From NCBI GenBank assembly GCA_023525975.1, contig CM042042.1, positions 47,441,880 to 47,505,879 on the forward strand: 64,000 nt of DNA, in the 5' to 3' direction. The position numbers and the translations under genes were made by a program. The notes under the pieces are model-generated. The model made no database searches and was not told where the DNA came from. It saw nothing but the letters and a program-made list of their open reading frames with translations. Shown piece after piece: positions 10,860 to 22,239 of this stretch (within the stretch, counting starts at the first letter, position 1; each line of letters begins with the position of its first letter). Origin of the DNA: Smallanthus sonchifolius (Eukaryota > Streptophyta > Magnoliopsida > Asterales > Asteraceae).

Positions 10860-12480
10860 TTTTTTGAAAATTTTCATCCTTCTTCACAGCATGCAACTTA
10901 AACCCTGCATGGGACCTTCATGTCCATTTATTTCCTTTTTTGCATTTTGACACGAAAATGTCTCATTTGCCCCAAATATGTTCGGTTTAAAAAAAATGCA
11001 AATATTTCTTTCATTTTTTTTACATCGAAATAGAAGGCAATCGGTTAATTTGTTAAATAATTTGATTAGAGTCAAATGAAATTTATATCTTTATCTAATA
11101 AATAAGTAACCGGTTGTGCCACTTATCATAATTTTGTGAGCCCAATGTTTTTTTCCATTTTTTTTTCATTACTAACTATTTAATATTTTTTTATTAAATC
11201 TTAGAGTATTCACTGCAAATTATTTAATATTTTCTTTATTCAACTCGTGTAAAACACAGATTTCTAACCTAATCAATTAATAAATATAATTATAAAAAGA
11301 TACATGTGAGGGTAAGTTTTAGAGGGGAAACGGTTGAGCTAAACTGCGGTCGAAACAGGTCAGATAAAAACATGTAAGGTAAAAAAACAAATTACATAAA
11401 CAGTTAGTAAGCAAGTTCCAATAATCACTCTTCCTATTTGTAATTCAAGAAGACTTGCTTATAACGTATACCCGGATTATTCGTGATTCGAGTTATTGAT
11501 AAAGATGCAAATCACGATAGTGATTATCATGATCGTGATGAAAGGGCGTGCAAGGGTGTGATATCCGATCCAAAAGATGAAGATGAAAAAGACCTAAGAC
11601 AGTCTTCGCAGATACAAGTGGTGTGATGTGAAAGTGGTCTAAAAATTAAAGTTAAAGAGCTATGTGTTTTGTTGAGGATACGAGATCTAGTCGGTACAGG
11701 TTAAGAATTAAAGTGGAGCATGTGAGAATTAAGTATAAACCTTAGAAGACAAGAAAACTTAGGACACAAGTTTGACTTAATAGTTTATTTAATTGAGTTT
11801 GAGTAATTGAGTTAGCCGTTGGCTTAGGATTAATTTAGGAGAATTTTTTTTCTTACTATATTAGAGTAGTTTGGTGATCAGGTTTAGTTTTTTTAGTATA
11901 AATATATGATTTATGAGTCATTGTAAAGTGTAGTTTTTATTTTTAATAATAATAAAAGAATCATGAGAGTTTCCACCAAACTATTATTATGTTTTAGTGT
12001 GTGCATGAGCCATGAAGGGCCTGATTTCCAACAACGTCCCACAAGATTGTAAATATTATTCTAATAAATCTAATCTTTTAAAAAGTAAAATGTTGTGTAA
12101 CTTGTGTTCATAGGCAAGAAAAGTTGTATTTCACCTTTCTGTAGACACTATTCATACACTGTTTGCAACGAGGGACAAAAATGCTCATTTAGGCTAACTG
12201 GTATACCCTAACGGGTAGCCCCACTGGGGGATTTCACGCCGTAAAGAATCAAGACACACCACCTCCTTGTCCAAGTGAGGGGGCGTGAGACCTCCAAGTG
12301 AAGGATCTCACGGGAGAAAGAGGCCAAGTGAAACTAGTTGGGTGAGTCCCCTATGATTAAAATGAAACAAAAAATATGATATGTCACTTACTTAGGTATA
12401 AGAGAGGTGAGAGTGGTACCATCCCACTTTAAAGTACCCACGGTTGACGGGTCCATTTGTCATGAACCCGTACAATCTTC
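10860..12480. other. Intergenic, probable retroelement remnants
   Basis: 11140-11300 holds a decayed relative of the Helitron at 31.8 kb (AACTCGTGTAAAACACAGATT). 11470-12000 has LTR-like features: a TATAAATATA box at about 11898 and a 'gagtttccaccaaactatt' stretch. No terminal repeats or coding domain could be established. 12190-12440 is a GC-richer, imperfectly repetitive block ('gatttcacg...gatctcacg'). Confidence 0.3.
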
Positions 12481-13020
12481 TAACATTTGGCTTCACTAAA
12501 AGTTTTTTTTTGTAGTCACTTAACACTTTCTTCATTACATACAAATCGTTGGCCCAACTAGCACGTAGACGATTCTACAAAGTAATACATAAACAATATA
12601 TTACCTTTAAAAAAATATTAACAATAAATAAACGTATAAAAAAATACATACCGCTTGAATACAACATCTATTGAAGTGACACATGGTTGTATTCAAAGAA
12701 GTCCACTTTGAATTTACTTGGTGTCTACTTCGGGTGTTTCCTCCAAGTTGATTATTGTAATGCTCGATTATCCGGTCCCAAAAATTATTTTGCTTTTGTT
12801 GATTTTCGATCGTCGGGTCTTCGGAAATATGGCACCAAGCCTTACACAAAGTTTCAGTTTGTTTGGGAGTCCACGGTTGACGGGCCGCACGGTTTATGAA
12901 TTTACCTTTTTTGACGGTTACTTCGTCAACTTCAACCACCTCATCTTCTTCTTCGTCAACCTCAACCTCCATCTCCTCTTCTTCTTTTTCAACTTCATCT
13001 TCTTCCTCATATTTGATACT
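12480..13020 (-). pseudogene. PIF/Harbinger-associated Myb-like ORF, C-terminal part
   Basis: Reading leftward from about 13020 there is an acidic linker, then a Myb/trihelix-like domain: WTPKQTETLCKAWCHISED, FWDRIIEHYNNQ and HQVNSKWTSLNTTMCHFNRC. The exon ends at 12652 (GCG then GTATGT). A plausible next exon starts at 12574 after 'ctttgtag' and reads NRLRASWANDL, then loses family resemblance near 12480. Such Myb-like proteins are the second ORF of PIF/Harbinger transposons and bind their ends for the transposase; host-annotated copies also exist. The N-terminal part lies at 15971-16161, separated by an LTR insertion. Confidence 0.72.
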
Positions 13021-13314
13021 ACCACAATTATGATTTCACCAAATCACACCACACACTTCATATAGTTCTATATACTACCACAACACATAGCACACATCAT
13101 GTTCCCACACGGAACCATAAATCATTCACTCATATCAATCGCTTTACCTATCGTAATTCTACACAAATGGTAAATAATAATTACTGCTCAACTTTAAAGA
13201 CGCACCTCTTGGCTCGCGGTTACTCGTGGTGGCATTCGTTTCACCCTCGTCCCATTTTCGGTTTAAGTTAAAGTATTTTATTTGTTTAAAAATACCAGTT
13301 TTCTCTTAAACCAC

Positions 13315-13330
13315 ATCTCTGATACCAACT
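13315..13330 (-). other. Retrotransposon primer-binding site (tRNA-Met type)
   Basis: On the minus strand the LTR end (CTTACA) is followed directly by AGTTGGTATCAGAG. TGGTATCAGAG is the initiator-tRNA-Met complement used by most plant LTR retrotransposons. This shows that the LTR at 13331-15970 is a 5' LTR in minus orientation, with internal sequence to its left. Confidence 0.85.
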
Positions 13331-15970
13331 TGTAAGACCCCAACCCGAGCATCCTACAGTTGGTTCTCATAACGGGTCATTTTCATTAAAAATGCATTTA
13401 TTGCAATTCAAACTACAGCGGAAGTCTTTCTAAAATTATTTTATTGTTATTTAACAACATTAAATTACCTCACGAATGCATGCACACCAATCCGAGTAAC
13501 GCCACTTCCAAGCCAAGATACGTCAAACCTACACTTACCTGCAAAACAATCTAACGTACACACAAAGTCAGCTACGCTGAGTGAGTTATAATAGTTTAAT
13601 TTAAACAAAAACCATCACGTCATGTTCTTTAGTTTATTTCACTCTGGACCCTCCGGTCCTTATAAAATAATATTACAAATTATTAATGAATAGTTAATCC
13701 CCTGTCATCCCACGACATCCTATAACCGTTTATCACCCAAGACTCAGCCCGTACTACCAATAATAATGCTAACAACCTTACCATCACTTTGACATGGACT
13801 CACATACTATACTGATAACTCATACTCAAGAACAAGCATTAACTCGACTCTTAATTAACACAGCATACCCTAGACATTAACACAACCGGCCTTAACCAAG
13901 GCTCTCACAATTAACTGACACGACAATCATATACATCACGTCACAATCCTGACTCAACGGTCAGTCTAACTCTACATACTACAATAATAACATCTACACG
14001 TCACACTAACGTTACCACATCAATATCATCACATGTATAATAAATATAATTCTACATTTGCATACAATTAAACACCACATAAATATACTCGTAACACATA
14101 CCTCGTCATTGCACCCTCGTCAGGGTTACCCTCGTCAGGGCGTTCAACACACCCCGAGCTCATCATTAACCTGTTAAATAAATGTCACCGTTGGTGACTT
14201 CTCGAAGGACATCATCCTTCATAAATCCAGTTTACCTTGTCATATAGACAACCGTGCAAACACGTCACATTAATACAAAGCACATAATATCACACATCAT
14301 ACACACGACTCGTTAACTACACCTGCACCTCACATACAGCCCTAGAACAAAAATTATCCCACATAAAATCATAAGCGTTTAGCTTACGGCCCGACTCCCC
14401 TAATCAACACTTAACACACCACTCATTCGTCGCTAGTAACCCTAGTTACCACATTCACATAAACACACCATAGACCCTACAATTTCTTAATAAGCATTTT
14501 ACTTCAAAAGCACACCGGGTTAGAACCCGAAACCCTTAACTTGATTAATTATATTAATATCTTTTGAAAGTATGTACGATAGCCCCAAAACATTTAAAGA
14601 AATGGGGGATTAGAAACTCATTGTTTGCACTGTGTCCGAATCCTTGCTCTGCACCTTGATCATTAGCTAAATATCCAAATCTGTCAATGTACGATCACAT
14701 GATCAGACACGTTCTAAACCCTACGTCGAATAACGCGTACATAAAATAAAACCCAAACACTCGTCTCATCTGCTTGTTAGACCGGTTCATCGAACTCTTG
14801 TCACTCCAAATACTCATATTGACTCATCTATGACTTAGTTGGAACCCAAATACACAAACCGGACTCCATACACGCACGTAAACCATGCTATGCAACCCTA
14901 ACCCCACGAGACGCGTGTACTCGAGCCAAGTTCTTGCGCGTGCACTCTTCCCATGCCAACCCTTGCTCCACCGAACCCGTCCACGTACCACCACGGGTAC
15001 CACCTTTCCACTCATGTACCACCACCGTGGCCACCACTTCTCGTCGTCGTCCCCGCCGGCTTCTATCATCATCCTCGTCCTCTTCGTCCACCGCTAACTG
15101 GCACCGTGCACTACCACCCCGATCCCACCTCCCTCCTTGTTGCATCACCGTGGAACACCACCGCTGCCAGCACCCGCCGACGGGTCGTCGTCCCCGTCTC
15201 CGACTTTCTGTAGTCACCATCACCTTCATTCATCGCCCCACTTTCATCCTATCTCACCTTTCTCTTTCCTCCTTCTCGATCGCCGGCTAACACATATACG
15301 GGTCACCACTGGGTTCCCGTCTTGCCACAACAGCCGTCACCATGTCCTCCTAGCACCATCGTCGAGCCCCGGTTCAGCCGCCTTCCTCCGACGGTCGTAA
15401 ACCCAACGAGTTACCCCGTTCCCTCTCCTGCCGGACGCCTAGTCGCTCTCTGCCACCACCTACGGCTGCTGACACTCTCGCACACCTCCCCTTAACCACC
15501 GTCGTCCTCCGCTATGGCCACCATAGTTGGCCTCCCTTCCGATTACCCTAACCTAATTGAAAACCGTTGCCGGTTTCTTGCAAACACAAACACGTATTAA
15601 AGTACAAACGTGAACGAGGTTTACCTCCGCGATGATCCGAAGTCCTTTGCGTGAAACCCTGTCAAGCCACCGCTACCGCCTCCGGTTTCCTTCCCTGTCG
15701 TTGCGTTTCTGCCGTCGCACGCAAGCCCAAGCCGAATGGCTTAGGGTTTGCGCAAGGATGGCTTTTAAACCTCTTGATATTCGCTTTGGGTCCTTCGTTA
15801 ATCCTTTAACTCATTCCTTGCACAAACCTTGGTATTAACGGTTAACTGAGTCCCCTTAGTCTTGCTAAACCAAGCTTTACGCGTCGATCCCAACCAACTA
15901 TGTCATTAACTAGAATTTCGGATTACTTCTTAAGCCGACCCATTAGTTATTTGGTTTTAGGGATGTTACA
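13331..15970 (-). mobile_element. Gypsy-type 5' LTR (2.64 kb)
   Basis: Bounded by TGTAAGACCCCAACC at 13331 and GGGATGTTACA ending at 15970, so in its own orientation it runs TGTAACATCCC...GGTCTTACA. A primer-binding site adjoins its 3' end. Only about 300 bp of leader follow before Harbinger-derived sequence resumes, so the internal region is almost wholly lost. The GC-rich part at 14880-15500 contains long overlapping reading frames that look like base-composition artefacts. The LTR splits a Harbinger-type ORF. No matching target duplication was found on the left, which fits a deletion there. Confidence 0.75.
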
Positions 15971-16161
15971 ATAGGTGTATTGACCCGGTGCGACTTGCGT
16001 AGTGATGACCGGTATTTGAGGATACGAAAAAACTGGTATGTAGTATACGGTTGTTGGGTAATTTCTTGGCTCGTTGGTTGTTGGCTAGAACCGCCTTTCG
16101 GTTTGGACACTTTTTTGCGGCTAGAACCGCCTCTCAGTTTATAAACTTCTTTGGAATCCAT
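15971..16161 (-). pseudogene. PIF/Harbinger-associated Myb-like ORF, N-terminal part
   Basis: The frame starts MDSKEVYKLRGGSSRKK, then a Gln/Pro-rich stretch (QPTSQEITQQPY), and is cut by the LTR at 15970. After QQP the open frame becomes atypical, while the frame shifted by two bases reads YYIPVFSYPQIPVITTQVAP, a Pro/Tyr-rich stretch that fits this family better. The likely cause is a TA dinucleotide insertion within GTATACTAC. Both the LTR and the shift argue that the gene is dead. Confidence 0.6.
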
Positions 16162-16288
16162 TGTATTTTTATATAAATAAAAGGGGAGATAGGATGTAAT
16201 TTTTGTGGATTGAGAATGTTTGATTTATTTATTTATAAGGGGGTAAATTTATTAGATTAAAGTTTTTATTTTATTTTAAACGGCATTA

Positions 16289-18250
16289 TGTAAGGCCTCT
16301 TTCCCGGGTAACCTCATTTGTTGGATTTACTCATAAACAAAGTCATAAATACTGAGCTTAAATTTAAAACATTCAGAAGTAGCGGAAGCAAACATCATTC
16401 ATATTACATGACATAACAGCGGAAGTCTTAACATAAAATAAATGTGGGATGTCAGTCTTGTGCCGGGTAACCTTCACGCCATCGCACGACCCTTTCTTCC
16501 TTTACCTGAAATGTATACTAAAAGTCAGCTAACGCTGGTGAGTTCTAGTTTAAAGACAATCATATATAATACTTATCTTATCATGAATATTTTATATATA
16601 TGTACATAACATACGTAATATTCGTACTTTTACATATTCTTTACTTTACTGTTCTCACATAACATTCATTTTATGTATATACATATGTACATACATACTT
16701 ACTTTGGGGGGAGAACAGTTATTGGCCATAATCTTAAGGGAGATCAACCCATCACACTTGTCGCGAATGTCACAAAGACATCGCAGTGAGAACTACCGTC
16801 GTAGCCCATTTCATTAATCGTCCGGCTCTAGAAAACCGTCCGTTCTTTCATTAAATCCGTCCGACAACCTTTGTCCGTCCACTCTTAAACCGTCCTACCG
16901 TCATAGTCCGTTCTTTTGTCCGTCTGCCCTAGGGCATCCGTTTCCCAAGCGACCATTATGTATGCAACCGTTCTACTTTAGTTAAGGCAATTGCTTCGAC
17001 CGTCCATTAATGCCTTAATATACGTCCTAGCTTGCGAAGGAACGTTTTCGTCTCGGTTGCAAAATAGTCACGTGGTCGTCCGTCTACCGAAGTAACCGTT
17101 GTCATAGAAGGGTTCATAACGTTTACATACATTCATAACATGCAATATATACAATATAAAGCAAGATTTCATTCATTTATGTTATGTCCTTCTTTCATTC
17201 ATTCTTTGTAATCATACGTTTCATTCTTTGTTCATAATTCATTTTCATATATAAGTATATATATATATATATATACATATTTGTATTCCACGCATAATCA
17301 CATTGACTTTTATAGTATTTATACATTTATTGTATACACTTCAGCCCCAAAACATTTAAAATGATTTGCACATAACATAGAAGGGGGCACATAGAACTCA
17401 CCTGAAAAGCTAGTCTTGGTTGTCCTAAACAAAGGTCCAACAACGTCACGTACGATCTGAATTAGGTAGTTGAATACACATCAAACCCAATCCCGACTCT
17501 AATGGTTTAATCATTCTAAACTTACTGACTTTACTTACTGGTCTGCTGCCTGCGCACTTACTAAGTGCGCGGAGCCTTGCTCATGCGCACTTGACAAGTA
17601 CGCATGATCTTTCTCCGGCGTACTTGGTAAGTACGCATGATCTTTCTCCTGCGTACCTGCGTACTTGGTAAGTACGCATGACCTTTCTCCTGCGTACCTG
17701 CGTACTTGGTAAGTACCCATGATCTTTCTCCTGCGTACCTGCGTACTTGGTAAGTACGCATGATCTTTCCCCTGCGTACTTGGTAAGTACGCATGACGTC
17801 CCTACTGCGTACTTGATAAGTGGACAAGTCCGAAATTTTGCATGTTAATCCGATCATGCTAATCTTACAACTTTCTTTGATCAAAAGGTGCGGTTTTCAC
17901 TCTAGATGCTAGTTCTAAGCTTATTTTCAAGTTTCATCCATAAAAAGTCTCCTATTTAGCTAAAACCCGAGAAACCCCAAAACGAATAAAAACTCAGTTT
18001 AAGGTCGAATCGTTACCTGGATTGTGATTCTGATTCAGAAGTTTTGCTCACGAGCTCAGTAGTAATGTGCTCCTTCAATTTCGTGTCGATCCGTCGACTT
18101 TCTCTCTCTAGACTCGACTCTCCTTTCTCTCTCTAGCTTGCAAGTGTTTATGGAAAATGAGAGCTTCAAGGCTGTCATGGCCCTTATATACCTGGGCTTC
18201 TCTCGGCCCGTTGGAGTCGAGCCCAAGCCCATCCGTTTTTCTTTTGTTTT
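16289..18250 (-). mobile_element. LTR of a Gypsy-type element (right border uncertain)
   Basis: Starts TGTAAGGCCTCTTTCCCGGG. It shares phrases in the same order with the solo LTR at 25902-28392 read on the other strand, for example TCAGCTAACGCTGGTGAGTT near 16525. A minus-strand TATA box (GGTATATAAGGG) lies near 18184-18194, followed by a leader, so transcription would run leftward. The right terminus ending in CA was not located, and the LTR may be truncated before the CDC5-like fragment. A palindrome array occupies 17551-17825. Confidence 0.62.
17551..17825. repeat. Tandem array of GCGTACTT-AAGTACGC palindromes
   Basis: About eight units of 33-44 bp, each containing GCGTACTTGGTAAGTACGC or the variant GCGCACTTACTAAGTGCGC. 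The spacers read CATGATCTTTCTCCT, and several carry an extra half-site GCGTACCT. The arms are 8 bp with a 3-bp centre. The same palindrome recurs at 55795-55915, 59425-59515 and 60045-60175. Confidence 0.93.
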
Positions 18251-18431
18251 ATGACGATTAAGTCTCTTTCGCGTTATTATTTACTAAATTACTATGTTTG
18301 ATGTAATCAAATCAGACATTTGTAAGTAATCGCCTAATCGGTTTCTACTCTTCCTCTTTGGAATTAGGGTATTTTCTTCATCACTATTGAGAAGAGAAGA
18401 AGATAGGGGTGACCCAATCTGAGCAGTGAAG

Positions 18432-18491
18432 ATGAGGATTATGATCAAGGGAGGTGTTTGGAAGAACACCGAAGATAAAATCCTCAAGGCC
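18432..18491 (+). pseudogene. CDC5-like 5' gene fragment
   Basis: Twenty codons read MRIMIKGGVWKNTEDKILKA, matching the highly conserved N-terminus of plant CDC5 (a Myb-repeat subunit of the spliceosomal NineTeen/MAC complex) with E replaced by K near the end. Homology stops abruptly after the Ala codon. The next bases are ACCCCCACCC, with no GT donor, and the rest of the Myb repeat is absent. The upstream 100 bp (A/G-rich leader ending CAGTGAAG) may be the captured 5' UTR. It is therefore a gene fragment, probably copied or left by transposon activity. The function cannot be retained. Confidence 0.72.
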
Positions 18492-18826
18492 ACCCCCACC
18501 CAACGACTCTTTCCTTCTCACTAACTCACATCCACGCTCGTGGATATCTCCACGGCTAGCCTTCCATGCCGTGGCCCACGCCAGGTGGGCGTGGTGTTCC
18601 ACGCCACCCACGAGGTCCATCTCAGCCACGAATCCATTTTCACAGCTAAGCATGTTAATTAACGACCCTGCCTGTCGTTGCAACGAACATCATCATGGTC
18701 CACTTTTCATAGTGGCGGACCTATGAGTTGCGGACGGGCTCAGCCACACCCCATGAAATTCTATTTAGTATATATACAACTAACAAACTAAGCCCATAAT
18801 TTAACCCTTTCAAATTTAGTCCACAA
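18492..18826. other. GC-richer unassigned block and MITE-like segment
   Basis: 18520-18640 is rich in CCACG/CGTGG words (CCACGCTCGTGG; CCACGCCAGGTGGGCGTGG) that form short imperfect palindromes, followed by a segment beginning AGTGGCGGACC that resembles the hAT-MITE termini of this window. No coding assignment was possible. Confidence 0.35.
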
Positions 18827-19088
18827 TGTCACACCCCAACCGACGGCGGATTATACGTCGGGCGGACGCGATTGTTCAAAATCACAAGGTTGACTATTGA
18901 AGTTTAATTATTTTATTAATTCCTTTCAAATGTTCAATACAAAGAGTGAGAACAACACATAACAAGATTACAAAGTTTATTTAATAAGAAATCTAGGTCC
19001 AAAACATCAGAAGTGATCACAATACAAGCCTCATGCTAGAGTACCTGAAACATGTTGAGTAAACTATCAACTAAAAATAGTTGGTGAG

Positions 19089-22000
19089 TGTAATATCCGA
19101 GATTTTCCCCGTCATATTTTTCCTAATCCTTCCACGTATCAAAAATTTAAGTCTTGAAAACTTGTTTAAAATCTATTTCTTTTATTATTTATAAACATTA
19201 AATTGTTTGATAAATATATATATTTGGGGTATGTATATGTATATATATGTGAACTTAATATTTACAAAAAAAATATATATATATATAAATACATGTAAGA
19301 AAATATTCTTTAAAAAACTTTATAAAGTTTACAATCATCATTATTATAAATAATATAATAAACTTATTTTATCTTGAGACTTATAAAACTAATAAATTAT
19401 AAAATTTATAAAATAATAAAACCTTTAAAACTTTAGAGAGATTTATAAAAAAATAAAACATGTTTATTTTTATAAAAGTCCAGGGACTGAAACTGTCAAA
19501 CTCTGAAACTGTTTTAAACTAAAACTATATTTTTAGACTTAACAGTTAACCCCTGAAACAACAGGGACCTGTTTTGCCATTCCACTAAACACCCGAGACC
19601 CAAACCGGTCCCGAATTCGAAACCCCCCAGTCCCGGTTTTCCCTCAATTTCACTCGAACTCGCGTTTCCGGCCAGGTTCACTGAACCTCGAGCATCGGCT
19701 CGCGCATGCATGTTTGATTCCATCGATAACCATGCGCGATTTCGTATTTGATCCGCCATTACTCAACCGTAAAACCCCCAACGGTTCAAGCATTTAATGC
19801 TTGAATCCACTATAAATATCGACCCAAACCCATTAGCAACATCACCCTCAAGCTTCCTAAACACCCAATTTAAGCGTTCATCACCTGCATTCTTCGATTC
19901 GGAGCCACGACCGCCGACGACCGCCACAGACCCGTTCTCACCCGTTTCGATATCAATTCAGGTAACTTGAATGGGCATTTACTTCGTTTTTCTTCATAGA
20001 TCAAAAGCCCTCTTTCAATTTACAAAGACAGAGGGTTAATCGATACGTATTTGGGCAATTCGATTCTAGGGTTCTTAATGAGAATAGGGACGATTTGAGG
20101 ATATGGTTATCTTTTTCTTTTTCCATATAAAACACCAACGAGCCCGTAGGCGGGATGGTTTAAGCGTGTATGTGTGTTTGCGAACCGGACGACCCGGGTT
20201 CAAATCCGGTTAACCCAGTTTTGCTTCCTTTGATTTTTTTTGACCTTTTAAAACAGTTTTGATACTTATAATAATTTTTATAAAATCTGTGATACTTTTA
20301 TAAACATAAAAACGAATTTTATTTACACTTTTTGTATTCTGGGATATTTGTCAAATCTAGTTTTAACTTGTAATGTTTAATACTTTAAAAATAATTTTAA
20401 ACTCTAAATACTCTTAAACTTTACAAATCTCATTTTTTTTTACAGGAGATGCTTTATAAAAAAATTGAAACCTTAATTCATTATTATTTCTTTTCTGGAA
20501 TAATACATTTAATTGTGTAAAACTTTAAAATAGACTTATCAACTTATACATTTAGATAAAATTTATTTTAACTTGAACTTCCTTATTTATTTAAATAAAA
20601 CAGAAAACATATTTAATTATTTATTACAAGAAAATAAATAAACATTTATAAACTTGTAAACTTTATCTAAAATAATCATAAACTTATAAACTTTAAAGAA
20701 TTATAAAATAAAGTATAAACTTTATAAGAAATTCTATTTTAATAAACTTATAGAAACTTGACATTTATTTAAACTTATAAATTATTACAAGGTAGTTTGT
20801 AAAATAAATGTTTAATACTCGAAAACCTAAGTGTTATATATTGTTTATCTATATATTTATTGAATCATTTGACATTGATAAATGGTTATATTCTAGATGA
20901 TTTTTGCTAATCTTTAAATAAATGATTAAACAAAATAATTATTCTTATAAGATAATTATTCATCCTTAATAATTATGTATTCTTTAAATAATTACTATTA
21001 AACTTTAACCATTATTTACTCTTTAAATAATTATTTACTTTTAATAATTGTTCTTTTATTATTAACCTTTGTTTATTCCTTGAATAAATCCTTAATAACT
21101 ATTTATTCTTTAAGTGATTATTATAAATCTTTAAATTATTGCACTTAAATGGTTTACTCCTAAATACTTAGAAAACTATTTCGATTATTATTTTACCTAA
21201 CTTGTGTAATTAATAGTTGTAAAACTTGTAAATAATTATTTTAATTAATAATTATTCTAATCTATAAATCTTATTAAACTTTGATATCCAAATCTTGTGT
21301 CATTTATTCAAAACTTTTATTTAGAACTTTGATTCAAACTTCATAAACACAACCAATCCCGTCTTCCACTTGGAACCCTAGTCAATCCTGAAATCCCAAA
21401 TCGTTGCCATAGACTTATAGGATCATACTTGAAACTTTAGACTTGTATTCTTAGGCTTATTGTGAGGATACTCTCCCTCAAAGTCTTGCTACACTTAATG
21501 TTTGTTGGACACTCTTCATCATCCAAGTGAGTATACTTAGCCCCTTTTTCATTTACATTCTTTTGGGGTGAAACATGTTCAAACTTCAAACTTATACAAT
21601 TCTTGTACAACTATGACTAGATGCTTATTCTTATGGTAAACTTGAGACTTGTATGCTTAGATTAAACTTAAAACTAGCACATTCATTAGCTTTGATCAAG
21701 CCGATAGTAACAATGATAGATCTATTGCATTTGACCAATCCACCTTGATTGATTGACCCCTTCGGGGGGGAGCCCTTGGTGTTTGTTACTACATTAAACT
21801 TTAAACTTGAGACTTATAAGGGTAACCTACGGGTTATGCCTAAACTTGGTCGGAGGGTTGATGTGCACAATGTCTAACATGCTTGTTTTCTCATACTTAC
21901 ATTAAAGAATGCATATATCATAGTGAATTGTAATTCTTCTCAAATACTTGTTAAACCGTGTCGAAACCTTTGTATCTCACCAACTATTTTGTAGTTGACA

Positions 22001-22239
22001 GATTTTTTCACATGTTTCAGGTTCTACAACATGAGACTTTATCGTGATCACATAGGATGCTTGGACCTAGAATGCTTAATCAATTAGACTTGTATTCTTG
22101 CTATGTATTTGATTTATTCTTTGTATTGAACCCTTGAATCTGTTATTAATGAAATATTGAAACTTTAATAGTCAACCTTGTGCTATTGAACAACCGCGTC
22201 CGCCCCGACGTATAATCCGCCGTCGGTTGGGGTGTGACA
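19089..22239 (+). mobile_element. Solo LTR 'B' (3.15 kb) nested in LTR 'A'
   Basis: Runs TGTAATATCCGAG...GGGGTGTGACA in plus orientation and is flanked by GTGAG at 19084-19088 and 22240-22244, an exact 5-bp duplication. A TATA box (TATAAATA) is at about 19811 and the transcribed leader follows. It belongs to the same family as LTR A but is inserted in the opposite orientation, so 18827-25314 carries long inverted homology. A tRNA-like segment lies at 20146-20215. The family resembles plant Tekay/Del-type Gypsy LTRs by its terminal sequences; that lineage call is inference. Confidence 0.92.
20146..20215 (+). repeat. tRNA-like segment inside LTR 'B'
   Basis: GGGATGGTTTAAGCGTGT resembles a D arm with box A, and CCCGGGTTCAAATCCGG is a T arm with a near-perfect box B. 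Related segments occur at the matching place in LTR A (24172-24232, minus) and LTR C (52480-52545, minus; GGGTTCGAATC). The acceptor stem does not pair well, so it is not called as a functional tRNA. Confidence 0.55.

Noticed and set aside
14824..15400. Several overlapping frames of 80-118 codons on both strands
   Set aside because: GC-rich segment inside the LTR at 13331-15970. The frames overlap in all phases, are low complexity and match no family.
17535..17884. CRISPR-like spaced repeats or a repeat protein (TYQVRR, EKDHAYL units)
   Set aside because: This is a plant nuclear LTR. The repeats are palindromes with near-identical spacers, not unique spacers, and the repeat peptide is a by-product.
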